A stretch of 54,274 bases of DNA from JADJPO01 sp963724535 (GTDB taxonomy: Bacteria > Actinomycetota > Actinomycetes > Actinomycetales > Kineosporiaceae): assembly GCA_963724535.1 (NCBI GenBank), contig CAVRVD010000005.1:1-54274 (forward strand), given 5' to 3'. A program made the translations under genes and the position numbers. A model generated the notes under the pieces. The model ran no database searches. It was not told the origin of the DNA and saw only the letters and a list, made by a program, of their open reading frames with translations. Positions within the stretch are counted from its first letter, which is position 1, and each line of letters begins with the position of its first letter. Below are positions 41,317 through 50,596 of the stretch, in pieces.

Positions 41317-43818
41317 TCAGCCGCCGTCGGGCAGGATCCTCAGATCGGTCTGCACCGGTGGCGCGCCGTAGTCGGTGTCCCAGTCGAGCACCCCGCCGGC
41401 GGACAGCGCCCGCAGGTGGGTCAGCGTCGCCGCGGCGTCCGGCCAGGCCGGGTCGACGGTGCCCGGGAGGAGCGGGGGTGCGAACCAGTCCGTCAGCGCC
41501 TGGGGCACCCGGTAGGTGGCGGCCAGGTCGGTGTACATCGGCAGCCGCGCCCCGATGTCCAGGCTCAGCCCGCGATACTCCCGCAGCGCCATCCGCAGCC
41601 GCAGCCACCGGTACCGGTCGGTCTGGGTCTGCCCGGCGATGTCGCCGTCGGGGCCGGTGAACCGCTCGCGCAACCGCACCCCCGCCTCGTGGCCCCGCAG
41701 CGCCAGGGCCAGCAGCGCGGGCTGGTCCAGGAACAGCCCCGCACTGGCCTCTCGGGCGCCGTGCCGGACCATGGCCACCCGACCGCGGAACCCCGGCAGG
41801 TCGGCCTGCATCGCGTCGTTCCACGTGGTCGCGCTGTCGAGCAGGCCGCCGACGAACCCGCTCACTCCGCGCAGCCGTCGCCACCCGCGCGCCCGGGGCG
41901 CCGCATCCTGCTCCGGCAGGCTGATCCACTCAGCAAGGCGCAGGTCGCCCTCCTCGATCGGTGCGTTCGGCAGGTGGTCCAGGGCCAGGGCGAAGGTGGG
42001 CCAGCGGGGCAGCAGGGTGTCGAAGGTGTGCACGGGCATCCCGCCGGTCAGGCCGCCGTCGGCGAACCACTGCACCCGCGGCACGTACACGCTCGTCGGG
42101 GCGGGCCGGTCGCCGACCACCCGCCCGTAGGTGTCCTGCACCGGGGCGGGTGACTCGACGTCCAGGGTGTAGAGCGGGACGGCGCGCAGCAGTCCCGGAA
42201 CCGACATGCTCAGCCGGACGGCGGCGACCACCGGGAAGTCCCACGGGTCCGGTATCTCGCGCAGCACCTCGCCGTCGTGGCGTGGGCAGGTCGACTCGGT
42301 GGCCTGGGCCGGAGAGGTCAGGATCATCTGGGTCACCACGCGGACCGGCAGGACCGCGGTGAGGCAGTTGCGGCAGAACAGGAACCGGCTCGCCCCGGAC
42401 CGTTCGGCCTGTTCGGCAGTGACGAACGGCAGCGAGTACGGCCGTTGTTGTGCAGCGTCGGTGGCCTTGAGCACCAGGTCGACGGTGCGCAGCTGGGGGT
42501 CCTCGGCGGCGCGACGCAGTCGCGTCCGGTCCGCCGCGGACGGCGGTCCCAGCCGGCCCAGCCACAGCTCGCCGAAAGTCAGCGCCGGCCGGTGGCCGCG
42601 GGCGGTGCCGCCGCCGGTCGTGTCGCCGTCCGCGCCGTCCCCGGCCAGCTCGGAGGCCAGCGCGCCACCCTGAGCCATCGGCGGCACCCCGGCCAGGTCG
42701 TCGAGACGGTCCGCGAGCCAGGCGACCAGGGCGGGCACGCCGTCCGGGCGGGGGACGCCGGCCAGCCGGTCGAGCCGGGCGGCCAGGCCACGGGTGGGCA
42801 CTGCGAGGTCCGGCAGCTCGACGCCGGGGACCAGCCCGTAGTGCTCGGCCTCGGCGTGGTCGGCGAGCAGGGTGCGCAGCCCGGCCAGGTAGGCCACCGC
42901 GGTGGCCGCCGCAGCGGCAACGGTGAAGGTGGCCAGGAGGGCCAGCGAGGCGAGCACCGCAGCCGGCCTCGACACCGCCGCGCCGAGCGCGGTGGCCCGC
43001 ACGAACGCGAGGGTAAGGCCCAGCCAGGCCAGACCGGCTCCGGCCCAGACGAGTCCGGTGGCCAGCCGCGCCGGCCGGGTGGGTGCCGCGAGCAGGCCGG
43101 CCACCAGAGGCCACCAGCGGCCGCGCAGCCCCGACCGGGACGGGCTGCGCCACGCCGCCACGAGCACCCGGTAGACGTTGCGGGTGGTTCGGGCGGGCTG
43201 GACCAGACGCGCCAACCGGTGCTGCTCGGGCCAGGGCGGCGGCGGTCCGCTCAGTCGCTGCGGACCGGGGTCGGTCACGCAGTCCTGCGCGGTGAGCCAG
43301 CCGACCAGCTCGGCCAGCCCGGCGAAACCGGGCTGGACGTCCGGTTCGTCCGATTGCCGGTCGGTGTCCGGCGCGGCAGTGCGGCCGAGCTCGGCCGCGG
43401 CGACGGCGGCCGCGGTGACCGCGGCGGCGGAGGTGCCGCCGATGCGCCGGAAGACGTAGTGCTCGGCCAGCGCACAGGCGGCCAGCGGCGAGGTGAGCGC
43501 CGCGGTGAGCCCGCCGCGCAGGGTGAGGTCGGCCGAGTGGCTCAGATAGTCGGCCATCCGAGCCGGCTCGGGATGGTTGGTGGCGGTGCGGGTCATGCTC
43601 GCCGGGGCGCCGAGCAGGTGGTGGTCGGCGCGCGCCGGCGGCACGTCGAGGTCCAGCTCGGCCTCGTCGGTCTCGAGCAGGCGCAGGTAGCGGTGCCGGT
43701 CCTGCAGCCGGCGCAGCACCCGCCACGGGTTCTCCTGCGCCGGGACGGCACGGGCACCGAGCCGCAGCGGCGGCTCGTCGTCCGGAGAGATCGGCAGCCG
43801 GGATCCAGGGGTGGCCAC
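41317..43818 (-). CDS. Large patatin-like membrane protein
   Basis: 833 residues from GTG 43818, which follows GGGGAGG. The N-terminal region has SADLTLRGGLTAALTSPLA and then FRRIGGTSAAAVTAAA, aligning with the patatin oxyanion hole and nucleophile elbow. Ser130 would be the nucleophile, but the second elbow Gly is Ala and the GGGxRG hole is altered. Two or more hydrophobic helices follow (residues about 250-350). A Cys pair region RFLFCRNCLTAV precedes the second half, with SMSVPGLLRAVPLYT and the partner Asp in WFADGGLTGG. This is a lipase-fold acyl hydrolase split by a membrane insertion. The substrate is unknown. Confidence 0.75.
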   Translation of the reverse strand: MATPGSRLPISPDDEPPLRLGARAVPAQENPWRVLRRLQDRHRYLRLLETDEAELDLDVPPARADHHLLGAPASMTRTATNHPEPARMADYLSHSADLTLRGGLTAALTSPLAACALAEHYVFRRIGGTSAAAVTAAAVAAAELGRTAAPDTDRQSDEPDVQPGFAGLAELVGWLTAQDCVTDPGPQRLSGPPPPWPEQHRLARLVQPARTTRNVYRVLVAAWRSPSRSGLRGRWWPLVAGLLAAPTRPARLATGLVWAGAGLAWLGLTLAFVRATALGAAVSRPAAVLASLALLATFTVAAAAATAVAYLAGLRTLLADHAEAEHYGLVPGVELPDLAVPTRGLAARLDRLAGVPRPDGVPALVAWLADRLDDLAGVPPMAQGGALASELAGDGADGDTTGGGTARGHRPALTFGELWLGRLGPPSAADRTRLRRAAEDPQLRTVDLVLKATDAAQQRPYSLPFVTAEQAERSGASRFLFCRNCLTAVLPVRVVTQMILTSPAQATESTCPRHDGEVLREIPDPWDFPVVAAVRLSMSVPGLLRAVPLYTLDVESPAPVQDTYGRVVGDRPAPTSVYVPRVQWFADGGLTGGMPVHTFDTLLPRWPTFALALDHLPNAPIEEGDLRLAEWISLPEQDAAPRARGWRRLRGVSGFVGGLLDSATTWNDAMQADLPGFRGRVAMVRHGAREASAGLFLDQPALLALALRGHEAGVRLRERFTGPDGDIAGQTQTDRYRWLRLRMALREYRGLSLDIGARLPMYTDLAATYRVPQALTDWFAPPLLPGTVDPAWPDAAATLTHLRALSAGGVLDWDTDYGAPPVQTDLRILPDGG

Positions 43819-44031
43819 GGTGCCTCCCCTCGGTGCGGCGCCACTGCGCGCGATTCTGCCGCGCCGTCCGACGCCGCCCAAACCCAGCGCCCGCTTCGGT
43901 GCCGTGTCATCGCGCAGGGTGGCCTGGTCGCTGCGCTGCGCAACCGATTCGGCTGGTCCGGGCGGGCGGGCGGGTCCGCGATGTCGGACGACGAATTGAC
44001 ACCCTGCGGGGCGCGACCGAACCTGACAGGG

Positions 44032-45051
44032 ATGGACGCATCCGACACCGGCCCCGGTTCCGCCGCTGGGTCGACCGGCCCCCGCGCTCAGCGCGGCCTC
44101 GGCCCGGGCCTGGACGCTCACGCCCCGGGAACGGCGGTCTCGCGCTGGGTGGACCTAGACGGTCCGGTGCACTACCTGGACTTCGGCGGCCCGGCCGACG
44201 GACCTCTGCTGGTCGGGGTGCACGGCCTGGGCGGGTCGTCGGTGAACTGGCTGGCGCTGGCACCGCTGCTGGTCGATCGGTGTCGGGTGCTCGCCCTGGA
44301 TCTGGCCGGTTTCGGGCTGACCCGCGCCGCGGGCCGGTCGACCTCGGTGGCGGCCAACTCCGACCTGACGGCCGCCTTCGTGACCGAGGTGGGCGGCGGT
44401 CCGGCGATCTGGCTGGGCAACTCGATGGGCGGGCTGCTCACCCTGCTCGCCGCCAGTCGTCGTCCGCAGACGGTGGCCGGCGCCGTCCTGGTCAACCCGG
44501 CCCTGATGCCGCGGCTGTCCCACCGCCGAAACGCGTTGACGACGGCCATGTTCGCGGCCTACCTGACTCCCGGTGTCGGCAAGGTGGTGGTGGCAGGGCG
44601 GCGCCGGGTGCGTACCCCGGAGCAGATGGCCACGGACACCATGCGGCTGTGCTGTGGCGACCCGTCCCGGGTGGACGACGCCGTGGTGCGGGCGCACGTC
44701 GACCTGTTGGAGAGGCGGGCCAGCCAGCCGGGGGTGGCGGAGGAGTTCGTCGAGGCCACCCGGTCGCTGATCGCCACCCTGGCGCGGCGCCGGCAGGTGC
44801 TCGCCCTGGCCGACGCGATGTCGGTCCCGGTGCTGATGCTGCACGGCGACCGGGACCGGTTGGTGCCACTGGCCACCGCGGTGGAGCTGGCCCGGCAGCA
44901 CCCCGACTGGGGGTTCGCCGTTGCCCGGGGGGCTGGGCACGTGCCCCAGCTCGAGGTGCCGAACTGGACCGCCGAGCGGATCCGGTCCTGGTTGGCCGGA
45001 GCCGGTGCCGACGCCGCCGACGCCGCCCGTCCGGTGTCGCTGTCCCGCTGA
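44032..45051 (+). CDS. Alpha/beta-fold hydrolase
   Basis: 339-residue serine hydrolase. The oxyanion region is VGVHGLGGSSVNW. The nucleophile elbow is GNSMGG with Ser about 131. The acid is in HGDRDRLVPLATA, and the His is in GAGHVPQLEVP. ATG 44032 follows GACAGGG. It is divergent from the patatin-like gene at 43818. A lid of about 90 residues lies between elbow and acid. Substrate unknown; esterase or epoxide-hydrolase-like activities are possible. Confidence 0.85.
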   Translation: MDASDTGPGSAAGSTGPRAQRGLGPGLDAHAPGTAVSRWVDLDGPVHYLDFGGPADGPLLVGVHGLGGSSVNWLALAPLLVDRCRVLALDLAGFGLTRAAGRSTSVAANSDLTAAFVTEVGGGPAIWLGNSMGGLLTLLAASRRPQTVAGAVLVNPALMPRLSHRRNALTTAMFAAYLTPGVGKVVVAGRRRVRTPEQMATDTMRLCCGDPSRVDDAVVRAHVDLLERRASQPGVAEEFVEATRSLIATLARRRQVLALADAMSVPVLMLHGDRDRLVPLATAVELARQHPDWGFAVARGAGHVPQLEVPNWTAERIRSWLAGAGADAADAARPVSLSR

Positions 45052-45156
45052 GCGGCGTCCCCGCGCGTCGGCAGGGCCAGTAACGCTCTGCTGTGATTAG
45101 GTGACTGATTGTTGCTAGCGCATCGAGCGTTGTCGTGCCCGAGCGAGGGGATCTTC

Positions 45157-46185
45157 ATGCCGCAGCAGTCCGTCCCGCACCCGGTGACCACGTGCCGCCC
45201 CGCGACACGTCCTCCACGGCCGAGCCGATCCGGACGAGTGTCCGGCGCGGTCCGGATGGCGGCCGCCGCGGCGCTCGCCGCCGGCCTGCTGGCCGCCGTC
45301 CCGACCTCGGCGCAGGCCGACCTGCGCAATCCGAGGCCGGTGGGCAAGGCGCCGAGCGCAGCCCCGCCGACGATGTCCCGGACGGTCTCGGCTCAGGCGA
45401 TCGCCTCGGTGACCTGTGACCAGGCCGAGGCGTTCAGCCGCACCGCGGGCGGGGCGCTCTACCGGCTGGTCGACTCCAACCCGGCCGGAGCTGCCGCCGA
45501 CACGATGAAGGAACAAGGCCAGGTCGGCAGCGGCTGGAGCGGCGGCGCGTTCGCCTGGATGGCCTCCGGTGGTGACGGCGTGCTGTACGGGCTGCTCTGG
45601 AACGGTGATCTGCGGTGGTACCGGTACAACTCCGGCAGCAAGGGCTGGATGAACGGCAGCGGTACCAAGATCGGCAGCGGGTTCACCCCCCGCTCCAAGA
45701 TCATCAATATCGCCCTGTCCGGTGACGGCAGCTTCTACGTGGTGCGGGCCAACCGCCAGCTCGCCATCTACCGGCACACCGGGCGGCTGTCCGGCACCGC
45801 CACCTGGGCCAACGGCGCGGGGTGGACCATCGGGTCTGGGTGGACCGCCAACGAGATCCTCAGCCCGAACGGGGACGGCACGATCTACCGCCAGTACGCC
45901 GGCAGGCTCTACTGGTACCGGCACACCGACCCTGCGTCCGGCCGAGTGACCTGGTCGGGGCGCAAGACCATCGGTAGCGGCTGGAGGTTCTACGACGTGC
46001 TGTCAGCCGGTGGCGGCGTGCTCTACGCCACCCAGGGTTCCTCGGGCGACGTGTTGGTCTACCGGCACGGCGACCCGGTCGGTGGCTCGAACGCCTGGGC
46101 GGCCTCGCGAGGCGTGCACAAGGGCGTGGTCCGGCCCGACTCCTACGGCATCGCCCTGGACCCGGCCGCCTGCCGCCTGAGCTGA
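45157..46185 (+). CDS. Secreted tachylectin-like beta-propeller protein (copy 1)
   Basis: 342-residue predicted secreted protein. ATG 45157 follows GCGAGGGG and opens a long basic n-region, a hydrophobic stretch (RMAAAAALAAGLLAAVPTSA) and a likely cleavage after AQA. The mature part has about five 45-50-residue repeats with GSGW and WYRY/YRHTGRL motifs, as in tachylectin-2-type propellers that bind GlcNAc-type sugars. It is followed by a paralogue. A role in cell-wall or surface binding is inferred. Confidence 0.85.
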   Translation: MPQQSVPHPVTTCRPATRPPRPSRSGRVSGAVRMAAAAALAAGLLAAVPTSAQADLRNPRPVGKAPSAAPPTMSRTVSAQAIASVTCDQAEAFSRTAGGALYRLVDSNPAGAAADTMKEQGQVGSGWSGGAFAWMASGGDGVLYGLLWNGDLRWYRYNSGSKGWMNGSGTKIGSGFTPRSKIINIALSGDGSFYVVRANRQLAIYRHTGRLSGTATWANGAGWTIGSGWTANEILSPNGDGTIYRQYAGRLYWYRHTDPASGRVTWSGRKTIGSGWRFYDVLSAGGGVLYATQGSSGDVLVYRHGDPVGGSNAWAASRGVHKGVVRPDSYGIALDPAACRLS

Positions 46186-46222
46186 CCGGCTCGGCCGACC
46201 CGACACGAGGGGGAGAGCGCAC

Positions 46223-47251
46223 CTGAACCGCACAACGACGAAGCGTCGCGCGCGCGTCCTGGCGGTGAGTGCCGTCACTGCGCTCGCCATGGCACTGACC
46301 GCCGTCCCGGCCGCCACCCCTGCAGCCGCCGGCGGGTGGACGCCGCCCGGCCCGGTGGGCGACGCACCGCGGTCCGGTCGGCCGGTGCTCGACGTGACCG
46401 GCCCGGCGAGCGGTCCCAGGGCTCAGACCACGCCCGCCCCTTCCGACACCCCGCCGGTGCCGGTGCCGGTGACCTGCCGACCGATGCAGGGCTTCAGCCC
46501 GGTCAGCAAGGGCCCGCTGTACCGGATGCTCGACCCCGACCCAGCCGGCATCAGCCGGTCGTTCCGCGAGACCGGCCAGGTGGGCAGCGGTTGGCTGCCG
46601 GGAACGTTCATGTGGACTGGCGGCGCCGGCAGCGGGGTGTTCTACACCTTGAACTGGGCCGGTGAGCTCAAGTGGTACGGCTACAACTCCGCCCGGTCCG
46701 GGTGGAAGACCGGCAGCGGTGCCGTCGTCGGGCGGGGCTTCCTGCCCTCACTGCGCGTGATCAACATCGCGGTCGGCCGTGGCGGTGACCTGTACGTCGT
46801 CCGGACCGACGGGCGGATGTACCTGTACCGGCACACCGGCTTCGAGACCGGCGCGCCGACCTGGCAGTTCCCGTCCGGGAAGCTGATCGGCTCCGGGTGG
46901 GGCTGGATGGACGACGAGATCATCGTGCCCGGCGGCCACGGCGTCCTCTACCGGCAGTTCCGCGGGTCGCTGTACTGGTACCGGCACAGCGACCCATCGG
47001 TGGGGGCACTGACCTGGAGCCCGCGGACGAGGATGGGCAGCGGGTGGGAGTTCTTCGACCTGGCCTCGGCCGGTGCCGGAGTCCTCATCGCGACCAACGG
47101 AACCTCCGGTGAGCTGCTCATGTACCGGCACGGCGACCCGCTCGGCGGGAGGGCCGTCTGGGCGGTCGGGCATGCGGTGTCCAAGGGCACGCTGCGCACC
47201 CTGGCCTACGGGGTGGTCGTCGATGCCGACGCTTGCGATCTTGCCACCTGA
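46223..47251 (+). CDS. Secreted tachylectin-like beta-propeller protein (copy 2), probable CTG start
   Basis: 342 residues if started at CTG 46223. The first conventional in-frame start is GTG 46265, but that would remove the basic n-region of the signal peptide. From CTG the sequence reads (M)NRTTTKRRARVLAVSAVTA and continues to AAG, a complete signal peptide, with GAGGGGGAGAG 6 bases upstream. The mature part repeats the GSGW and WYRHSDPS-type propeller blades of the preceding gene, which is clearly a paralogue. The two lie 37 nt apart and are probably cotranscribed. Confidence 0.83.
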   Translation: MNRTTTKRRARVLAVSAVTALAMALTAVPAATPAAAGGWTPPGPVGDAPRSGRPVLDVTGPASGPRAQTTPAPSDTPPVPVPVTCRPMQGFSPVSKGPLYRMLDPDPAGISRSFRETGQVGSGWLPGTFMWTGGAGSGVFYTLNWAGELKWYGYNSARSGWKTGSGAVVGRGFLPSLRVINIAVGRGGDLYVVRTDGRMYLYRHTGFETGAPTWQFPSGKLIGSGWGWMDDEIIVPGGHGVLYRQFRGSLYWYRHSDPSVGALTWSPRTRMGSGWEFFDLASAGAGVLIATNGTSGELLMYRHGDPLGGRAVWAVGHAVSKGTLRTLAYGVVVDADACDLAT

Positions 47252-47462
47252 GGACGCGAGCCTGCCGCAGCGCCGTCATGATCGCGATTGTTCGCCCGGG
47301 GTGTCCTACCGGGGCGGGCGGTGGTGATCATGGCCGTTCGGGAACAACGTCCCGCCGCGATAGGTTTTCGACCGCGACGCCCCCCGTCGTCGTGTACGCG
47401 CGCCGGCGGGCTCCTGGTCCACTCCCGACGGCGATCCTGTGCGAAGAAGGTGACCTGCTCCA

Positions 47463-48392
47463 ATGCAGATCTACGACGACGTGACCACCCTGGTCGGCCG
47501 CACCCCGTTGGTGCGCCTGAACCGGATCATGGACGACGCGCCCGCCACCGTGGTCGCGAAGCTGGAGTTCTACAACCCGGCCAACAGCGTCAAGGACCGG
47601 ATCGGCGTCTCGATGATCGAAGCGGCGGAGGCCTCGGGCCAGCTGCCACCGGGCGGCACGATCGTAGAGGCCACCTCGGGAAACACCGGGATCGCGCTGG
47701 CCATGGTCGGCGCGGCGAAGGGCTACCGGGTGGTGCTGACCATGCCGGAGTCGATGAGCAAGGAGCGTCGGGCGCTGCTGCGCGCCTACGGCGCCGAGCT
47801 GGTGCTCACACCGGCCGCCGAGGGCATGAAGGGCGCGGTCGCCAAGGCGGAGGAGATCGGCGCCGACACCGGCGCCGTCCTGGTCCGGCAGTTCGCCAAC
47901 GAGGCGAACCCCGAGGTGCACCGGCGCACCACGTTCGAGGAGATCTGGGCCGACACCGACGGCCAGGTCGCCGCCCTGGTGGCGGGGATCGGCACCGGGG
48001 GCACGATCACCGGCGTCGGCCAGGAACTGAAGAAGCGCAACAGCGACATCAAGGTCTTCGCCGTCGAGCCCGAGGCCTCCCCGATCCTCACCGGCGGTTC
48101 ACCGGCCGGGCATCCGATCCAGGGCATCGGCGCGAACTTCGTGCCGGAGATCCTGGACCGCTCGGTCTACGACGAGGTGCTCGACGCCCCCACCGAGGAG
48201 TCGGTGGGCTACGCACGGCGGGCTGCCAAGGAGGAGGGCCTGCTGGTGGGCATCTCCTCGGGCTCCGCGCTGTGGGGTGCGGCCCAGGTGGCCCAGCGCG
48301 AGGAGTTCGCCGGCAAGCTGATCGTGGTGATCATCCCCAGCTTCGGCGAACGCTACCTCTCGACGATCCTCTACTCCGACCTCATGGACTGA
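47463..48392 (+). CDS. cysK: Cysteine synthase A (O-acetylserine sulfhydrylase)
   Basis: 309-residue PLP enzyme making cysteine from O-acetylserine and sulfide. The PLP-Lys motif NPANSVKDRIG lies at about residues 37-47 with Lys43. The substrate loop TSGNTGIALA and the phosphate-binding GIGTGGTITG are intact. The C-terminal Ser in ISSGSALWGAA contacts the cofactor. The start ATG 47463 follows GAAGGTGACCTGCTCCA. It is followed by the serine acetyltransferase gene. The preceding 211-nt gap holds no gene; I could not assign a regulatory site. Confidence 0.95.
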   Translation: MQIYDDVTTLVGRTPLVRLNRIMDDAPATVVAKLEFYNPANSVKDRIGVSMIEAAEASGQLPPGGTIVEATSGNTGIALAMVGAAKGYRVVLTMPESMSKERRALLRAYGAELVLTPAAEGMKGAVAKAEEIGADTGAVLVRQFANEANPEVHRRTTFEEIWADTDGQVAALVAGIGTGGTITGVGQELKKRNSDIKVFAVEPEASPILTGGSPAGHPIQGIGANFVPEILDRSVYDEVLDAPTEESVGYARRAAKEEGLLVGISSGSALWGAAQVAQREEFAGKLIVVIIPSFGERYLSTILYSDLMD

Positions 48393-48397
48393 CCGGG

Positions 48398-49153
48398 ATG
48401 TACAAGGCTGCCGCGGACAGTGTGAGCCTGGTGCGACGTAGACGCCGGGTCGGCGGTGGGAGCCTGACGGCGGGCCCCGGCGCGACTGGGGCGATCAGCT
48501 GTCCTGCCGAGGAGAGGGTCGGCTGGCGGCAACGGCTGGGCGAGGACGTCGACGCTGCGATCGAGCGCGACCCGGCGGTGCGCAGCCGCGTCGAGGTGGT
48601 CCTCGCCTACCCGGGCCTGCACTCGATCTGGGTGCACCACGGGATCAGCCATCCGCTGTGGCGGCGTGGGCACCGGCTGCTCGCCCGATTGATCTCGCAG
48701 TGGATGCGCGGCCGGACCGGCATCGAGATCCACCCGGGGGCGACGATCGGGCGGCGGTTCTTCATCGACCACGGCAACGGGGTGGTGATCGGGGAGACCG
48801 CCGAGATCGGCGACGACGTGATGATCTACCACGATGTCACCCTGGGCGGGCGCAGCCTGGCCAAGGTCAAGCGGCACCCCACGATCGAGGACGGCGTCAC
48901 CATCGGCGCCGGGGCGCGGGTGCTCGGTCCGATCGTGATCGGCAGGGGTGCCCAGATCGGCGCGAACGCGGTCGTGGTCAAGGACGTCCCGGCCGGAGCC
49001 GTGGTGGTCGGGGTGCCGGGCACGATCCGCGAGCGTGGTGGGTCCGCGCCGTCCGCGGAGGGGGCGTCGTCCGGCGGACACACCGCGCCCTCATCGGGCA
49101 CGGTGACCGGCATCGGGTACGACCCGACCATCGACCCGGCGATCTGGATCTGA
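48398..49153 (+). CDS. cysE: Serine O-acetyltransferase (CysE/EpsC type)
   Basis: 251 residues from ATG 48398, 6 nt after cysK; GTG 48422 is an alternative. The catalytic left-handed beta-helix is clear: IEIHPGATIGRRFFIDHGNG, then VVIGETAEIGDDVMIYHDVT and LGGRSLAKVKRHPTIEDGV. The conserved DHG-type active His and the acceptor loop are present. The N-terminal 35 residues (to about VGW) are a non-conserved basic extension. The C-terminus ends DPTIDPAIWI, a tail that could insert into the CysK active site as in the cysteine synthase complex. It makes O-acetylserine for CysK. Confidence 0.92.
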   Translation: MYKAAADSVSLVRRRRRVGGGSLTAGPGATGAISCPAEERVGWRQRLGEDVDAAIERDPAVRSRVEVVLAYPGLHSIWVHHGISHPLWRRGHRLLARLISQWMRGRTGIEIHPGATIGRRFFIDHGNGVVIGETAEIGDDVMIYHDVTLGGRSLAKVKRHPTIEDGVTIGAGARVLGPIVIGRGAQIGANAVVVKDVPAGAVVVGVPGTIRERGGSAPSAEGASSGGHTAPSSGTVTGIGYDPTIDPAIWI

Positions 49154-49189
49154 TCTGGGTCCGAACCGGACCTGATCTCGATCTGCAGC

Positions 49190-50218
49190 GTGGGCGTCGT
49201 CGTGGAGGTACCCCGGGCGCGCGGGGCCGTCCCGCGCCGGTTCGTGCGCGGGCTGTGTCGGCTGGCGGCGCTCGCCGTGCTCGTCGTGGTGGCTGCGCGG
49301 GCGGTCGGCGGGGAGCAGAAGACCCCGCTCGTCGAGCTGGCGCTGCTGGTGCCGTTCACCGTCGTGGTCACGCTGGTCGCGGCACTGGTCGCGGTGGCGG
49401 TGCGGGCGGGCTGGACGGCGCTGCTGCTCGCGGCGCTGCTCGCCGTCCAGATCGTGTGGCTGGCACCGGCGTTGGGCGTCGGCGTGCAGGCTGCTCCGCC
49501 CGAGCGGCCCGGCGCGGCCGAGGTGCGGGTGCTGACCGTCAACACGCTCACCGGGCAGGCCGACACCGCCGCGATCATGGCCGCGGTGCGCGAGCGCCGG
49601 GTGGACCTGCTGGTCACCATCGAGATCACCCCGACGATGCAGTTCCAGCTGGAGAAGGCCGGGCTCTTTGCCGAGCTGCCGCACCGGATCGGCCGGTCCG
49701 CCTGGGGCGCGCAGGGGACCATGCTGTGGTCGCGGTGGCCGGTCGAGCCGGTGGGGGATCCGGTGGGCGAGCTGACCGGGACGGAGTATGGGCAGCCGCG
49801 CGGAGTCGTCCGGCTGCCGTCGGGTCGGCCGGTGACGGTGACCGCGGTGCACACGCTGTCGCCCATCCCGGGGCGCGTGCAGCGGTGGCGCGTCGACATG
49901 GCTGCTCTGGAGCGGGGCCTGACAGAGGTCGACGGCCCGCAGATCGCCGTCGGCGACTTCAACGCCAGCCGCGATCACCGGCCGTTCCGCCGGCTGCTGG
50001 GGGATGAGGCGGACCTCGTGGACGCGGCCGAGGTGGTCGGCGTCGCCGGTGGGGCCTGGCCGGGGTTCACCTGGCCCGCGAACAAGTACTGGCTGCCGCC
50101 GGTGATCCGGCTGGACCACGTGCTGGTGAGCCCGCAGGCGTTCGGCGTGCGCAGCGTGGACACCCTGCGGGTGTCCGGCACGGATCACCTGGCTGTCCTT
50201 GCGGTGCTGACGGGCTGA
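49190..50218 (+). CDS. Membrane-anchored endonuclease/exonuclease/phosphatase-family protein
   Basis: 342 residues. GTG 49190 begins a short N-terminus followed by three hydrophobic helices (about residues 22-98), then the EEP domain. Catalytic landmarks: VLTVNTLTGQADTA (Asn), LVTIEITPT (Glu), AVHTLSP (His), AVGDFNASRDHRPF (Asp-Asn) and RLDHVLVS and GTDHLAV (Asp-His). The domain is probably extracytoplasmic. Substrate could be DNA, phosphodiester lipids or inositol phosphates. Confidence 0.85.
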   Translation: MGVVVEVPRARGAVPRRFVRGLCRLAALAVLVVVAARAVGGEQKTPLVELALLVPFTVVVTLVAALVAVAVRAGWTALLLAALLAVQIVWLAPALGVGVQAAPPERPGAAEVRVLTVNTLTGQADTAAIMAAVRERRVDLLVTIEITPTMQFQLEKAGLFAELPHRIGRSAWGAQGTMLWSRWPVEPVGDPVGELTGTEYGQPRGVVRLPSGRPVTVTAVHTLSPIPGRVQRWRVDMAALERGLTEVDGPQIAVGDFNASRDHRPFRRLLGDEADLVDAAEVVGVAGGAWPGFTWPANKYWLPPVIRLDHVLVSPQAFGVRSVDTLRVSGTDHLAVLAVLTG

Positions 50219-50271
50219 TCCGCCCTCTCCCGAGCTGCCCTCCTGAGCCACACGCCGCCGAGGCGTCGGGA

Positions 50272-50520
50272 TCAGTCGTCGTAGGGGTCGTAGTTGCCCT
50301 CCTCCTCGGCCTCCTCCTCGGCCTCGGCAGAGTGCTGGGGGACGTAGCGCCAGGGTCGACCGGGCTCGGGATAGTGCTGTTTGGCGCGAACGTAGACGAC
50401 GTCCACCCCGTCGACCTCGAGCCGGAGTAGGGCCAGGGGGGCCCAGTCGGGGTGGTCCAGCTCAAGGGTGGTGCCGTCCGCCGGGCCACCGTCCAGGTAG
50501 GCCAGCGCCTTGTTCGCCAT
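50272..50520 (-). CDS. Small acidic hypothetical protein
   Basis: 82 residues from ATG 50520. The N-terminal part (ALAYLDGGPADGTTLELDH) is beta-rich. The C-terminus is strongly acidic (EAEEEAEEEGNYDPYDD). No family recognised. It is convergent with the EEP gene and divergent from the epimerase gene. No strong ribosome binding site is visible. Confidence 0.6.
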   Translation of the reverse strand: MANKALAYLDGGPADGTTLELDHPDWAPLALLRLEVDGVDVVYVRAKQHYPEPGRPWRYVPQHSAEAEEEAEEEGNYDPYDD

Positions 50521-50596
50521 GACTGGATGATGACCTGGAAACGCCCGGACGTACATATCTCAGGCGGAGCGCTGAGCCGGGAGGGAGGAGCGGTCG

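Noticed and set aside
43819..44121. N-terminal extension of the patatin-like protein to 44121
   Set aside because: It would overlap the divergent hydrolase gene's start; GTG 43818 has a good ribosome binding site.
47288..48397. Upstream extension of the serine acetyltransferase frame through cysK
   Set aside because: Runs in a shadow frame of cysK; Arg/Gly-rich sequence with no conserved residues before 48398.
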